Origin: Formosa sp. L2A11
GTDB lineage: Bacteria; Bacteroidota; Bacteroidia; Flavobacteriales; Flavobacteriaceae
Assembly: GCF_009796865.1 (NCBI RefSeq)
Contig: NZ_CP047028.1
Coordinates: 1,550,001 to 1,614,000, forward strand
Direction of reading: 5' to 3'
DNA: 64,000 bases
Each line of letters opens with the position of its first letter. Within the stretch, counting starts at the first letter, position 1. The notes beneath the pieces are model-generated. The model saw only the letters and a list, made by a program, of their open reading frames with translations. It did not search any database and was not told the DNA's origin. Position numbers and translations under genes: made by a program. This document shows positions 1-8,888 of the stretch, piece by piece.

Positions 1-241
1 AGCAGACGAAATTGTAGAGCAAATTTATATAAACGACGAACGTAAAGTGTATGGTATGTTTTACGAAGTAGGAGGGAATGCTGCTTCTCAATCTCAATTT
101 TACGTTACAGACAGTGTGAAGCATTTCTTAACAGGATCTTTATATTTTTATGCTAAACCTAATTACGATTCTATTTTACCTGCAGCAAAATATCTTGAGA
201 AAGACATCAAACAGATTATGGAGTCTATTTCTTGGAAATAA
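1..241 (+). CDS. gldD: Gliding motility lipoprotein GldD, C-terminal part
   Basis: Only the last 79 codons are present, read from base 2; the start lies outside the window. The tail (VTDSVKHFLTGSLYF, then KPNYDSILPA, YLEKDIKQIMESI) matches the C-terminus I know from GldD lipoproteins of Flavobacteriaceae. GldD is an envelope lipoprotein needed for gliding and is normally encoded directly behind gldE. A perfect hairpin terminator follows 14 bases after the stop, so this is the last gene of its operon. Identification rests on recalled family similarity over a short stretch. Confidence 0.8.
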   Translation, partial: ADEIVEQIYINDERKVYGMFYEVGGNAASQSQFYVTDSVKHFLTGSLYFYAKPNYDSILPAAKYLEKDIKQIMESISWK

Positions 242-255
242 AATAATATTATACT

Positions 256-295
256 AAAGTTAAAAAGCATCTCGATCGAGATGCTTTTTAACTTT
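256..295 (+). terminator. Strong palindromic terminator after gldD
   Basis: Perfect inverted repeat: an 18-base arm (AAAGTTAAAAAGCATCTC) pairs with its complement across a GATC centre. The core GCATCTC/GAGATGC recurs in the terminator near 2373. Confidence 0.9.
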
Positions 296-414
296 AATAA
301 TTACCCCTGTAGTTGAAGGTTGTCTCTAAAAGGTATTCATTTTGTAGTTGCCTCATCTTCTTAAAGTTTTCAAAAGCGTTAAATTATTTTGAAAATAATC
401 ATTAATTTAAGAGC

Positions 415-1302
415 ATGAAAAAACTAAAAAAAGAAGATATAAATCAGGAGGTTTTCGATTTATACGATGATTACGCACATAATAAAATTGAACGACGCCA
501 TTTCTTAAAGAAACTCTCTCTGTATGCAGTTGGAGGGATTACCATGTCGTCTCTGCTTAGTTTTATTTCTCCTAACTATGTAGATTCCATTTTAGTTAAT
601 AAAGACGATTCTAGACTAGATTCCAATTACATTACTTATAATTCACCTAGAGGTGGCGGCGGAATTAAAGCGCTGCTTTCTAAGCTTAAATCGAGTTCCG
701 AAAAACGTCCAGGAATTATTGTGGTTCACGAAAACCGTGGACTAAATCCCTATATAGAAGATGTTGGTAGGCGTGCGGCTTTAGAAGGTTTTATATCTAT
801 AGCGCCAGATGCGTTAACGCCACTTGGTGGTTATCCAGGAAATGATGATGCTGGAAGAGCGTTGCAGAAGAAGCGCGATAGAGATGAAATGCTTGAGGAT
901 TTTATAGCTGCCTTTACTTATCTTAAAAATCATGAAGATTGTACGGGAGAAATTGGTGTTGTTGGATTTTGTTTTGGTGGGTGGATTTCTAATATGATGG
1001 CTGTAAGAATACCCGATTTGGGAGCCGCTGTGCCATATTACGGAAGTCAGCCTAGTGCAGAAGAAACAGCAGAAATTAGTGCGCCACTCATGATGCATTA
1101 TGCCGGATTAGATACGCGTGTAAATGCCGGTTGGCCAGAATACGAAATGGCACTTAAGGAAAATAATAAACAGTATGAAGCCTTTGTGTATCCGAAAGTA
1201 AATCACGGATTTCATAATAACACGACGCCGCGTTACGATGAAGCTGCAGCAACTTTATCTTGGAATAGAACAATAGCCTTCTTTAAAGAAAACCTAATGT
1301 AA
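415..1302 (+). CDS. Exported dienelactone hydrolase family protein
   Basis: Predicted alpha/beta hydrolase of the dienelactone hydrolase (carboxymethylenebutenolidase) family, 295 residues. The N-terminus has a twin-arginine signal (ERRHFLKKLS, residues 26-35) followed by a hydrophobic stretch, so export by the Tat pathway is likely. The nucleophile motif GFCFGG puts the catalytic Cys at 186; Asp233 (GLDTR) and His264 (NHGFH) complete the triad, and Glu106 (HENRG) is the conserved glutamate of the family. The physiological ester or lactone substrate is not evident. It stands alone between two terminator-like hairpins, so it is probably monocistronic. Confidence 0.88.
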   Translation: MKKLKKEDINQEVFDLYDDYAHNKIERRHFLKKLSLYAVGGITMSSLLSFISPNYVDSILVNKDDSRLDSNYITYNSPRGGGGIKALLSKLKSSSEKRPGIIVVHENRGLNPYIEDVGRRAALEGFISIAPDALTPLGGYPGNDDAGRALQKKRDRDEMLEDFIAAFTYLKNHEDCTGEIGVVGFCFGGWISNMMAVRIPDLGAAVPYYGSQPSAEETAEISAPLMMHYAGLDTRVNAGWPEYEMALKENNKQYEAFVYPKVNHGFHNNTTPRYDEAAATLSWNRTIAFFKENLM

Positions 1303-1322
1303 TTCGGATTATAAAATATTAC

Positions 1323-1353
1323 AAAAAGCGCATCTCGTAAGCGGTACTTTTTT
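1323..1353 (+). terminator. Imperfect terminator hairpin after the hydrolase
   Basis: AAAAAG plus CGC pairs with GCG plus CTTTTTT, with a three-base bulge (GTA) on the 3' side and a T-run. It looks like a degenerate relative of the terminators at 256 and 2373. Confidence 0.5.
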
Positions 1354-1546
1354 GTTTGTAGTATCTCTATTGCGGTTTTTATGTATACTGTAAATGGGTA
1401 TTAGCTTAAAGTAAGTGTTTAATTATTGTTTAATCAGATTTGTGTTGTAATTAAAATAGATACGCTAATACATTTTTATTGATAATGATCTATATTTAAT
1501 AGTTTCCAATTTTGGTAACAAAAATTACTTTGAATAAAGTCTCTTT

Positions 1547-2338
1547 ATGTGGTTACGTATTAGTTGTAATTTGGTTTTTGATGTAGAAACGCCTACGCCT
1601 TTTATCTTAATGTTGCGTCCCCGAAGTGGTGCGGAGCAATGGATTGAGCGCGATGAATTTAAAATCGTTCCAAATGTGTCAATTATTGAATTTACAGATG
1701 GTTACGGTAATCTCTGTCAGAGGTTTGTAGCTCCTAAAGGAAAATGTATCATTCACACGACTTCAGATGTAAAAACGTCTGAGTTTGTTGATGTAGATTT
1801 TGATGCCCCTTTTGTTGAAATTCAATATTTACCAAACGATGTGCTATGTTATTTGTTGCCTAGCAGATATTGTGAGTCCGACCGCTTTAATGATCTAGCG
1901 AATACAATAACGGTAAATAAAACGCCTGGTTACCAACAGGTGTTTGCTATAGAGGAATGGTTGCGTAAAACGGTTAGTTATATTCCTGGTTGTAGCGGTT
2001 ATCCAATTTCTGCTATAGAAGTGAATCAAAAAGGATCTGGCGTATGCAGAGATTTGGCACATTTAGGAATCGCTTTATGTAGAAGCTTAAGTATTCCTGC
2101 TCGCATGGTAGTTGGTTATTTACACAACCTGAAACCAATGGATATGCATGCTTGGTTCGAAGCTTTTATAGGTGGGCGTTGGTATGTTTTTGATGCGACC
2201 CAAACCGGAATAAAAGGCGGGTATGTGTCTGTAGGATATGGGCTTGATGCTGCCGATGTTGCTATTTTTAATCAATTTGGACCTGTGGTTCATGCTATAA
2301 AACAAGATGTTACTGTACAGCAAATTAAAAACTATTGA
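1547..2338 (+). CDS. Transglutaminase-like family protein
   Basis: A 263-residue protein with the transglutaminase-like cysteine peptidase fold. The catalytic triad is visible: Cys167 in GVCRDLAH, His201 in MHAWFEA and Asp216 in FDATQ. The N-terminal half (FDVETPTPFILMLRPRSG, YGNLCQRFV) is the beta-rich domain seen in bacterial transglutaminase-like proteins of this subfamily. There is no signal peptide, so a cytoplasmic location is likely. The substrate is unknown for the family. The gene stands alone and ends at a bidirectional terminator shared with the convergent metal-binding lipoprotein gene. Confidence 0.85.
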   Translation: MWLRISCNLVFDVETPTPFILMLRPRSGAEQWIERDEFKIVPNVSIIEFTDGYGNLCQRFVAPKGKCIIHTTSDVKTSEFVDVDFDAPFVEIQYLPNDVLCYLLPSRYCESDRFNDLANTITVNKTPGYQQVFAIEEWLRKTVSYIPGCSGYPISAIEVNQKGSGVCRDLAHLGIALCRSLSIPARMVVGYLHNLKPMDMHAWFEAFIGGRWYVFDATQTGIKGGYVSVGYGLDAADVAIFNQFGPVVHAIKQDVTVQQIKNY

Positions 2339-2372
2339 TGTTAAAACAGATATAGTTTAAGGTTTGAAATAA

Positions 2373-2400
2373 AAAAAGCACCTCGAAAGAGATGCTTTTT
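2373..2400. terminator. Bidirectional terminator between convergent genes
   Basis: Stem AAAAAGCACCTC with GAGATGCTTTTT (one mismatch), GAAA loop. It lies between the transglutaminase-like gene and the convergent lipoprotein gene. Confidence 0.85.
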
Positions 2401-2421
2401 TGTTTACGTAAGTTTGTAAAC

Positions 2422-2994
2422 TTATGCTTTTTTAGTCGTGTAACATCCTTCTTTGCCGTCTGCAGAACATGACATAGCAATACCCTCAGATTCACTTTTA
2501 CAGTCACCGTTGCATTTGCCTTCGCAATCTCCTTTACAAGTCATTTTTTTAGACGTTTCTGTTTTAGACGTTTCTGTTTTAGTATCGTCTGTTGTAGTCG
2601 TTGTGTCGAATTTTTCAACAGTTTTCATGTCTTTAACCGTGTACATGTCTCCTGCTTTAGTTACAGTTTCTTCAAGCGTTTTTGCGTCTACTTTTGCAAC
2701 ATCGTATTCTACCATTGCTAATTTCGTGTCGAAATTTACGGTTGCAGATTTTATACCGTCAAGTTTAGAAAGTTTACTCTGTATTGTATTAGCACATCCA
2801 ATTTGGCAAGTCATTCCATCTATAGTGAATTCTGCTTTTGCGTATGTTGCGTTAGGATCTAAAGTTTTTGCGGCTACTTTTTCGGGAGCAGTTGTTTCTA
2901 CTATTTTTATTTCAGGCTCTGCTGCTTTGTCTTTGCATGAAAATGCTAAAACAGAAACGAATGTTAGAGCGAAAAGAATTTTAAAGTGTTTCAT
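2422..2994 (-). CDS. HMA-domain lipoprotein with Cys-rich tail
   Basis: A 190-residue predicted lipoprotein: signal peptide with lipobox LAFSC (lipidated Cys20), then a heavy-metal-associated domain (about 50-118) with the metal motif GMTCQIGC (Cys63, Cys67). A Thr/Asp/Glu/Lys linker (129-150) leads to a second Cys-rich region (Cys153, 157, 161, 165, 176, 184) with CxxxC spacing. HMA domains bind Cu(I) or similar soft metals; the combination suggests a periplasmic or outer-membrane metal buffer. The tail is an inferred second binding site, not a family I can name. No metal efflux genes are adjacent. Confidence 0.8.
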   Translation of the reverse strand: MKHFKILFALTFVSVLAFSCKDKAAEPEIKIVETTAPEKVAAKTLDPNATYAKAEFTIDGMTCQIGCANTIQSKLSKLDGIKSATVNFDTKLAMVEYDVAKVDAKTLEETVTKAGDMYTVKDMKTVEKFDTTTTTDDTKTETSKTETSKKMTCKGDCEGKCNGDCKSESEGIAMSCSADGKEGCYTTKKA

Positions 2995-3087
2995 TTGATT
3001 AAAATTTTATAACGTGAACAAATTTAGTAATTAAAGTGATTTTTTATGTTAAAAGTTTCATTTTTGTAGCTTTATAAAAAAAGTTTT

Positions 3088-3963
3088 ATGAGTGAAAATA
3101 CTTCGAAATGGGCTTATCTTTTTCTCTTATCATTAATTTGGGGGAGTTCTTTTATTTTAATGAAAAAAGCACTTATTGGGGTCACTCCGTTTCAGCTAGG
3201 TGCTTTGCGAAATGTATTTACGGCTTTAATTTTATTTACTGTAGGATTAAAATATATTAAAACTATAGATAAAACAGCTTGGAAGTGGATTGCAGTATCT
3301 GGAGTTTTTGGGGCGTTTATTCCTGCATTTTTATTTGCTGTCGCAGAAACTGAAATTGATAGTGCTATTGCATCTATTTTAAATTCTTTAGTGCCACTTC
3401 AAACGATATTGGTAGGATTTGCTGTGTTTCAAATAGCATCTACAAAACGTCAGGTTTTTGGTGTTGTTTTAGGTTTTATTGGGACCGCTTTGTTGGTTGT
3501 TAAGGGAGCAGATTTAAATCCGCATCAAAATTACTTATATGCAGGTTATATTGTGTTGGCAACTGTAATGTATGCCTTTAATGTAAATATTATTAAAAGT
3601 CATTTACAGCATTTAAAGCCATTAACTATAGCAACGGGTAATTATGTTGTTGTTTTAATTCCTGCTTTAATAATATTATTTTTCACTGGTTTTTTTGAGC
3701 ATTCTAATTTGCAGCATCCAGAACTTAAAATGGCATTGGTGTATATTTTTATCTTATCCTTTTTTGGTACGGCATTGGCAAAAGTATTATTCAATAAATT
3801 AATAAAAATATCGACGCCTGTATTTGCTTCTTCTGTAACATATGTTATGCCAATTGTAGCATTAACTTGGGGGTTTTTAGATGGAGAAGGTTTTAGTGTT
3901 TTACAAGGATTGGCGTCTTTAATTATTTTATTAGGTGTGTATTTGGCTAATAAAAAGGCATAA
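3088..3963 (+). CDS. EamA/DMT-family membrane transporter
   Basis: A 291-residue integral membrane protein with about ten hydrophobic segments arranged as two EamA repeats (roughly 8-138 and 150-290). The start LSLIWGSSFILMKKAL is the classic opening of drug/metabolite transporter superfamily proteins, commonly amino-acid or metabolite exporters. The substrate cannot be told from sequence. It is transcribed divergently from the metal-binding lipoprotein and ends at a terminator shared with the M16 peptidase operon. Confidence 0.9.
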   Translation: MSENTSKWAYLFLLSLIWGSSFILMKKALIGVTPFQLGALRNVFTALILFTVGLKYIKTIDKTAWKWIAVSGVFGAFIPAFLFAVAETEIDSAIASILNSLVPLQTILVGFAVFQIASTKRQVFGVVLGFIGTALLVVKGADLNPHQNYLYAGYIVLATVMYAFNVNIIKSHLQHLKPLTIATGNYVVVLIPALIILFFTGFFEHSNLQHPELKMALVYIFILSFFGTALAKVLFNKLIKISTPVFASSVTYVMPIVALTWGFLDGEGFSVLQGLASLIILLGVYLANKKA

Positions 3964-3965
3964 AA

Positions 3966-3991
3966 AAAACCGAAGCATAAACTTCGGTTTT
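3966..3991. terminator. Bidirectional terminator, EamA / M16 operon
   Basis: Stem AAAACCGAAG with CTTCGGTTTT around a CATAAA loop. A-run and T-run on both sides allow termination of both convergent units. Confidence 0.9.
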
Positions 3992-4013
3992 AATATAAAA
4001 TATAGCATTCAGA

Positions 4014-6065
4014 TTATTTAAAATCTTCGTCTGTAATACCTTCGTTAACTTTTATTTCTGTTACTGTGAAATCGAATTTTTGAGGGCCCATGTTTATCGC
4101 TAATTTATAAGGGAATTTAATACCGTCTAAATCTTTGTATTCTGAATAAAATAATGAAGAACTTCCTTCTTTACTTGTTCTTTCTTCTTTTATTTTTAAT
4201 CCAGTATCTACACTGAAAAATAAAGATAATTCATCGTCTACTTTAATTTTATAAGCATTTTCTCCTTCTATAGCTTCAATTTTTTCTAAAGTCACACCGC
4301 CTTCTAAATATTTAATTTCTGGGAAAGGCGCAGATTCTGCAATGGTTTTCTTAAGTTCATCTTCAGACATGTCTTTTTTCTGACCTTGCATAATCGCGTA
4401 ACCAGATTTACCATTCATTGCTGTTTTTACAATAGTTTGTCCCATTGCTGTAATTTCTTGCGCAAATTGATTTTTAGTTGTTTTTTTGATCTCTAAATTC
4501 ATCATAACGCCTGGTTGTACCTCTGTTTCAGATTGCATTAAAAGCGAGTTCACTGTGTCTATTTTTTCTTTTCCACCAACTGCAGTAATGTAGTTCTGAA
4601 TTACAGTTTTAGCAGTTACACCTTCTGGAATAGCAATTTCGTAAACCGGTTTGTCTGTAGGTGTTGCATATTTATCGTAATACTTAATTGGAAATCCTGT
4701 TTTTTCAAGGTTCGTTAAAACATCACTTCCTTTACCTACAACAATAACACGTGCATTTCCTGATTCAAAATATTTGTTGGCGGCTTTCTGGATGTCTTCT
4801 GCAGTTACAGCATTTATTTTTTGTAAATACGTTTCGTAGAAATCTTCTGGTAATTTGTTTAATTTAATGTCTAAGGCGTATCCTGCAATGGTTTGAGGTT
4901 TTTCTAGAGCCATAACAAAGCTACCAATGTATTTTGCTTTAGCACTTTCTAAATCTTTAGGATCTACAGGTTCTGTTTTAATTCTGTTTATTTCATTTAA
5001 AATCTGAACAACAGCACTATCTGTAACCGCATTTCTTACTTGAGAGCTTGCTTCAAAACGGCCAGCATTGTAGCGGCTGTCGTTAAGTGAAGAATATGCG
5101 CCGTAAGTATAAGCGTGCTCTTCACGAAGGTTTTTAAATAAATAACCTTCGCCACCACCACCAAGAATGTAGTTGGCTAGTTTGGCTGCAAAGTAATCTG
5201 CATCGTTCATTTTAAAATCAACATTATTTGTTACAACAATGTTAGATTGTACTGCATTTGGAGCATCTATAAAGTCTATTTGTGTGCTTCCAACATTAGC
5301 TGTTAAAGCAGGTGTCGCTGTTGTAATTTCTGTACCTTTTTTCCATTTTCCAAAATCTTTAGAAATGGCTTTTTTAACTTTCTTATAATCTACATCTCCA
5401 ACAACAACTAAATATGCGTTGTTAGGAATAAAATAAGTAGTGTAGAAATCTTTAACGTCTTGAAGCGTTACGTTGTTAACTGTTTCTTCTGTAGTGAATT
5501 CTCCGTAAGGATTGTCTTTTCCGTAAGATAAAGCATCTCCAACTCTAGAAGCAATAGCATCTACACTTTTTTCTTGAGATTTTAAACCTTCAATAAGTTG
5601 TTTTTTGCTTTTTTCGAATTGGTCTTCAGTGAATAACGGGTTTATAGCAGCGTCAGACATTAATTCTAAAATACGATCTGTGTATTTTGTTAAAGATGAT
5701 GCGTAACCGTTTTGAGATCCAAATCCTAAACTAGCGCCTAAGAAATCTATTTCGTCATTAAATTTGTCTTTAGGAATAGATGTTGTTCCGTTACCTAGCA
5801 TGTCTGCAAGTAAACTAGAAACACCTGCTTTGCTGCCTTCTGTAATAGGCGTGTTGTTTAATCTTAAAGAGTAAGTAACTTTAGGTAGTTTATGGTTTTC
5901 TACTACAAGTACTTTAATTCCGTTTTTTAATTGAAACTCCTGTGGTGTTTTTAAAGTAATTTTTGGAGCAGGTCCTGGTTCGGGTTGTTTAGATCTGTCT
6001 ATTTGAGCATGAACGCCAACAGACATTAAAAACAATACTAATAATACTGATATTTTTGTTTTCAT
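4014..6065 (-). CDS. M16-family peptidase homologue, non-catalytic partner
   Basis: A 683-residue exported protein (signal peptide ending VHA-Q) with insulinase/pitrilysin M16 N- and C-domains (about 35-450). The zinc motif HxxEH is missing: the equivalent position reads SSLLADML, so this is the inactive partner of the two-gene M16 pair. Residues about 475-683 form an extra C-terminal domain (from TVIQNYITAVGGKEKI to the end) that resembles the beta-rich LolA-like domain often attached to Bacteroidota M16 proteins. It lies 17 bases behind the catalytic gene, so the two are surely co-transcribed and probably form a heterodimer acting on peptides in the periplasm. Confidence 0.9.
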   Translation of the reverse strand: MKTKISVLLVLFLMSVGVHAQIDRSKQPEPGPAPKITLKTPQEFQLKNGIKVLVVENHKLPKVTYSLRLNNTPITEGSKAGVSSLLADMLGNGTTSIPKDKFNDEIDFLGASLGFGSQNGYASSLTKYTDRILELMSDAAINPLFTEDQFEKSKKQLIEGLKSQEKSVDAIASRVGDALSYGKDNPYGEFTTEETVNNVTLQDVKDFYTTYFIPNNAYLVVVGDVDYKKVKKAISKDFGKWKKGTEITTATPALTANVGSTQIDFIDAPNAVQSNIVVTNNVDFKMNDADYFAAKLANYILGGGGEGYLFKNLREEHAYTYGAYSSLNDSRYNAGRFEASSQVRNAVTDSAVVQILNEINRIKTEPVDPKDLESAKAKYIGSFVMALEKPQTIAGYALDIKLNKLPEDFYETYLQKINAVTAEDIQKAANKYFESGNARVIVVGKGSDVLTNLEKTGFPIKYYDKYATPTDKPVYEIAIPEGVTAKTVIQNYITAVGGKEKIDTVNSLLMQSETEVQPGVMMNLEIKKTTKNQFAQEITAMGQTIVKTAMNGKSGYAIMQGQKKDMSEDELKKTIAESAPFPEIKYLEGGVTLEKIEAIEGENAYKIKVDDELSLFFSVDTGLKIKEERTSKEGSSSLFYSEYKDLDGIKFPYKLAINMGPQKFDFTVTEIKVNEGITDEDFK

Positions 6066-6082
6066 TTTGTATACGTTTTTGG

Positions 6083-7402
6083 TTATTGCTTTTTCTCTTC
6101 TGGTAAGTATTCTAATAATAACCTTTGGTTAGTGTTTAAATACTTTTTAGCAACAGCTTGAATATCTTCTCTTGTAATAGATCTGTAAATATTAATTTCG
6201 TTATTAATTAAGTTTACATCGCCATAAAGTAAATAGTAAGTTGCTAAAGAGCTCGCAATACCTTCTACACTAGAATTTGAATTTACAAATTGGTTTTCAA
6301 ATTGATTAAGTAGTTTTTGGTAATCTCTTTCTGAAATTAAATTGGTTTGAATTTTCACAATTTCTTCATCAATTTCTTTAGTTAAATCAGTAAGTTTTGT
6401 GTCGCCTAACGGAAGTCCGTAAACAATGTATGCACTATAATCTTCTTGACTAATATTCATTGCTCCAACTTGTAAAGCCATTTTTTTCTCGTCTACAAGT
6501 TTTTTGTAAAGTTTAGACGATTTTCCGCCGCTTAAATACTGAGAGATCATGTTTAAAACATAAGAATCCTTTTCTTTATAAGATGGTGTTCTGTAGGCTT
6601 CAATAATTGCAGGAACTTGAATGTTGCTGTCGTAAGCTTTAGCGTCTATTTCTGTAGTGATCGGGTCTTCTTTTGGTAAGTTTCTTACAATAGGAGTTCC
6701 TTTAGGGATAGGACCAAAGTAATCTTTGATCATTTTTTTTACTTCAGTTTTATTAATATCTCCAGCAACAACTAATACTGCATTGTTAGGAATGTAATAT
6801 TTTTTGTTGAAGTCTCTAAATTCTTGAAGCGTTGCAGCATCTAAATCTTCCATTTTACCAATGGTTGTCCATCTGTAAGGGTGTTTTTTAAATAGATTAA
6901 CCTTTACTTGTTCAAGAAACCTTCCGTAAGGTTGGTTGTCTACACGCATACGTTTTTCTTCTTTTACAACCTCATTTTGTGTATCTACACCAATTTGGTT
7001 AATAATCGGGTGCATTAAGCGTTCAGACTCTAGCCATAGACCAAGTTCTACCTTGTTAGAAGGGAAAACTTCATAATAATACGTTCTGTCGTCTGTCGTG
7101 TTTGCATTAAATTTTCCTCCGTTTGCAGGAATAATTTTCATAAATTCTCCACGTTTAATGTTTTCAGTACCTTCAAATAAAAGGTGTTCAAAAAAGTGGG
7201 CAAATCCAGTCCTGTTTGGTGTTTCGTCTTTAGCTCCTACATGGTACATTATAGAAGTTGTTACAACAGGTGCAGTGTTGTCTTGGTGTAGGATAACATG
7301 CAGTCCGTTGTCCAGGTCGTACTCTTCAAATTCAACCTTTTGCGCTATAGCCAAATGGCTTATAAGCAACAAAGAAGCTAAAGTAAATAAGCATTTTTTC
7401 AT
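6083..7402 (-). CDS. M16-family zinc peptidase, catalytic subunit
   Basis: A 439-residue exported metallopeptidase (signal peptide to AIA20-Q). The inverted zinc motif HFFEH is at 69-73, and the third ligand Glu149 lies in NEVVKEEKR, giving the HxxEH-x75-E pattern of M16 enzymes. It is the first gene of a two-gene operon with the inactive homologue downstream, as in many bacterial M16B pairs. Likely role: degradation of peptides in the periplasm. Physiological substrates are not known. Confidence 0.92.
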   Translation of the reverse strand: MKKCLFTLASLLLISHLAIAQKVEFEEYDLDNGLHVILHQDNTAPVVTTSIMYHVGAKDETPNRTGFAHFFEHLLFEGTENIKRGEFMKIIPANGGKFNANTTDDRTYYYEVFPSNKVELGLWLESERLMHPIINQIGVDTQNEVVKEEKRMRVDNQPYGRFLEQVKVNLFKKHPYRWTTIGKMEDLDAATLQEFRDFNKKYYIPNNAVLVVAGDINKTEVKKMIKDYFGPIPKGTPIVRNLPKEDPITTEIDAKAYDSNIQVPAIIEAYRTPSYKEKDSYVLNMISQYLSGGKSSKLYKKLVDEKKMALQVGAMNISQEDYSAYIVYGLPLGDTKLTDLTKEIDEEIVKIQTNLISERDYQKLLNQFENQFVNSNSSVEGIASSLATYYLLYGDVNLINNEINIYRSITREDIQAVAKKYLNTNQRLLLEYLPEEKKQ

Positions 7403-7708
7403 TGTGAGTTTGTGTTTAAGGTGATTGTTGATTTATTGATATGTCTAATAGCGAATGCAATAGTTACATAAAAAGCTAAAATAACGAATGATTATTTTTT
7501 AGACTAGAAATATGTTAAAATAATGTGTTTTTTTATGATTTGAAACGTTTTGGTATTTGTGTTTATTACTACTAACGGAGTGGATTGTATGGTGTAAATT
7601 AAGGGAAGTTGTCTGTTTTAGGAAGTTATTGATACTAAGAAAATTGACTTATTTTTAATGCTATGTTTTTTTTTAATGAATATTTTTTAGTTCAATTTAG
7701 ATAAAACG
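7403..7708. other. AT-rich intergenic region with no gene
   Basis: About 300 bases between the divergent M16 operon and rplU. I see no ORF with coding character, no RNA gene and no repeat; it should hold the M16 promoter. A minus-strand TAACTATTG around 7455-7463 is a poor match to TAnnTTTG. Confidence 0.5.
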
Positions 7709-7739
7709 TTTGTAGTTTAATTAATTAGAAGTATATTTG
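7709..7739 (+). promoter_or_regulatory. Flavobacterial-type promoter of rplU-rpmA
   Basis: TTTG (7709-7712), 19-base spacer, TATATTTG (7732-7739). Both boxes match the Bacteroidota consensus TTTG / TAnnTTTG; the start codon lies about 40 bases downstream. This is the clearest promoter in the window. Confidence 0.85.
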
Positions 7740-7781
7740 CACTCATTTTTGAACAAAATTAATAAATAAAAACGTTACGCT

Positions 7782-8402
7782 ATGTACGCAATTGTAGAGA
7801 TAGCAGGGCAACAATTTAAAGTTGAAAAAGACCAAAAAGTGTTTGTTCACCGTTTAGCTTCTAACGAAGGAGATGCAGTATCATTTGATAATGTATTACT
7901 TATAGGAGATGGTGACAATGTAACTTTAGGCGCCCCGGCTATAGATGGAGCACTAGTAAGTGCAAAAATCTTAAAACACCTTCAAGGTGATAAAGTTATT
8001 GTTTTCAAGAAAAAGAGACGTAAAGGATACCGTGTTAAAAACGGACACCGTCAGGCTCTTACTGAAATCGTAATTGAAAGCATTGCTGCTTCTGGAGCTA
8101 AAAAAGCTGCACCAGCAACAAAAGCTAAAAAAGCAACTGCTAAAAAAGCAGATGATTTAAAGAAAATCGAAGGTGCTGGACCTAAAGCTGCTGAAGCTTT
8201 AGTAAAAGCAGGAATCGATACTTTCGCTAAAGTTGCAAATACTCCTGCTGAGAAATTAAGCGAGATATTAACAGCTGCTAGCTCAAGATTATCTCACATC
8301 GTTACTGTTACTTGGCCTCAACAAGCTCAATTAGCTGCAGATGGTAAATGGGATGAATTAAAAGTATTACAAGACAAATTAGACGGTGGAATTGAAAAGT
8401 AA
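7782..8402 (+). CDS. rplU: 50S ribosomal protein L21 with C-terminal extension
   Basis: Residues 1 to about 103 are a normal L21 (start MYAIVEIAGQQFKVEKDQK; KKKRRKGYRVKNGHRQ near residues 83-98). L21 binds 23S rRNA in the large subunit. About 100 further residues follow: an Ala/Lys-rich linker (106-126) and a helical domain beginning DDLKKIEGAGPKAAEALV that looks like a helix-hairpin-helix module. Such extended L21 proteins are known to me from Flavobacteriia, so this is not a recent fusion. It is first in an operon with rpmA, 42 bases apart, under a strong promoter. Confidence 0.97.
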   Translation: MYAIVEIAGQQFKVEKDQKVFVHRLASNEGDAVSFDNVLLIGDGDNVTLGAPAIDGALVSAKILKHLQGDKVIVFKKKRRKGYRVKNGHRQALTEIVIESIAASGAKKAAPATKAKKATAKKADDLKKIEGAGPKAAEALVKAGIDTFAKVANTPAEKLSEILTAASSRLSHIVTVTWPQQAQLAADGKWDELKVLQDKLDGGIEK

Positions 8403-8444
8403 TTTTCAAAATTCATTATTATTAACAATATAAAACCTTAAGAC

Positions 8445-8705
8445 ATGGCTCACAAAAAAGGGGTAGGTAGTTCTAAGAACGGTAGAGAATCAGAATCAAA
8501 ACGCTTAGGTGTAAAGATTTTTGGTGGTCAAGCTGCAATTGCTGGAAATATCATCATAAGACAAAGAGGTAATACACATCACCCAGGTGAAAATGTATAT
8601 GCTGGTAAAGACCACACATTACACGCTAAAGTTGATGGTGTTGTGAAATTTACAAAGAGAAAAGACAATAGATCTTACGTTTCTATAGTTCCTTTCGAGG
8701 CTTAA
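8445..8705 (+). CDS. rpmA: 50S ribosomal protein L27
   Basis: 86 residues, standard L27: [19 protein letters not shown] at the N-terminus and [16 protein letters not shown] in the middle. The N-terminus reaches toward the peptidyl transferase centre. There is no cleavable N-terminal extension of the Firmicutes type. Second gene of the rplU-rpmA operon, closed by a strong hairpin at 8727. Confidence 0.98.
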   Translation: MAHKKGVGSSKNGRESESKRLGVKIFGGQAAIAGNIIIRQRGNTHHPGENVYAGKDHTLHAKVDGVVKFTKRKDNRSYVSIVPFEA

Positions 8706-8726
8706 GAAACAGTTTCTTTACAATAT

Positions 8727-8758
8727 AAAAGTCCTTGCAATTATTTGCAAGGACTTTT
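8727..8758 (+). terminator. Terminator of rplU-rpmA
   Basis: 14-bp stem AAAAGTCCTTGCAA / TTGCAAGGACTTTT around a TTAT loop. Confidence 0.92.
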
Positions 8759-8812
8759 CTTGTTTCACTTAATTCATGTTGTTTTTTTCAAGATGAGTTT
8801 AGTATAAAGCAT

Positions 8813-8845
8813 AAAAAATCCCAAACAAAACTGCTTGGGATTTTT
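8813..8845 (-). terminator. Terminator of ahcY
   Basis: AAAAATCCCAA pairs with TTGGGATTTTT across a 10-base loop. It sits 44 bases beyond the ahcY stop codon, on its strand. Confidence 0.85.
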
Positions 8846-8888
8846 CTATATAATATGTGTTGCTATCTAATTTAGCAAGATTATTTAT

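Noticed and set aside
1525..1532. TTACTTTG as promoter of the transglutaminase-like gene
   Set aside because: Does not fit TAnnTTTG, and the spacing to an upstream TTTG is too short.
2453..2998. 181-codon plus-strand frame across the HMA lipoprotein
   Set aside because: Fully antisense to a gene with a lipobox and metal motifs; an antisense artefact of biased codons.
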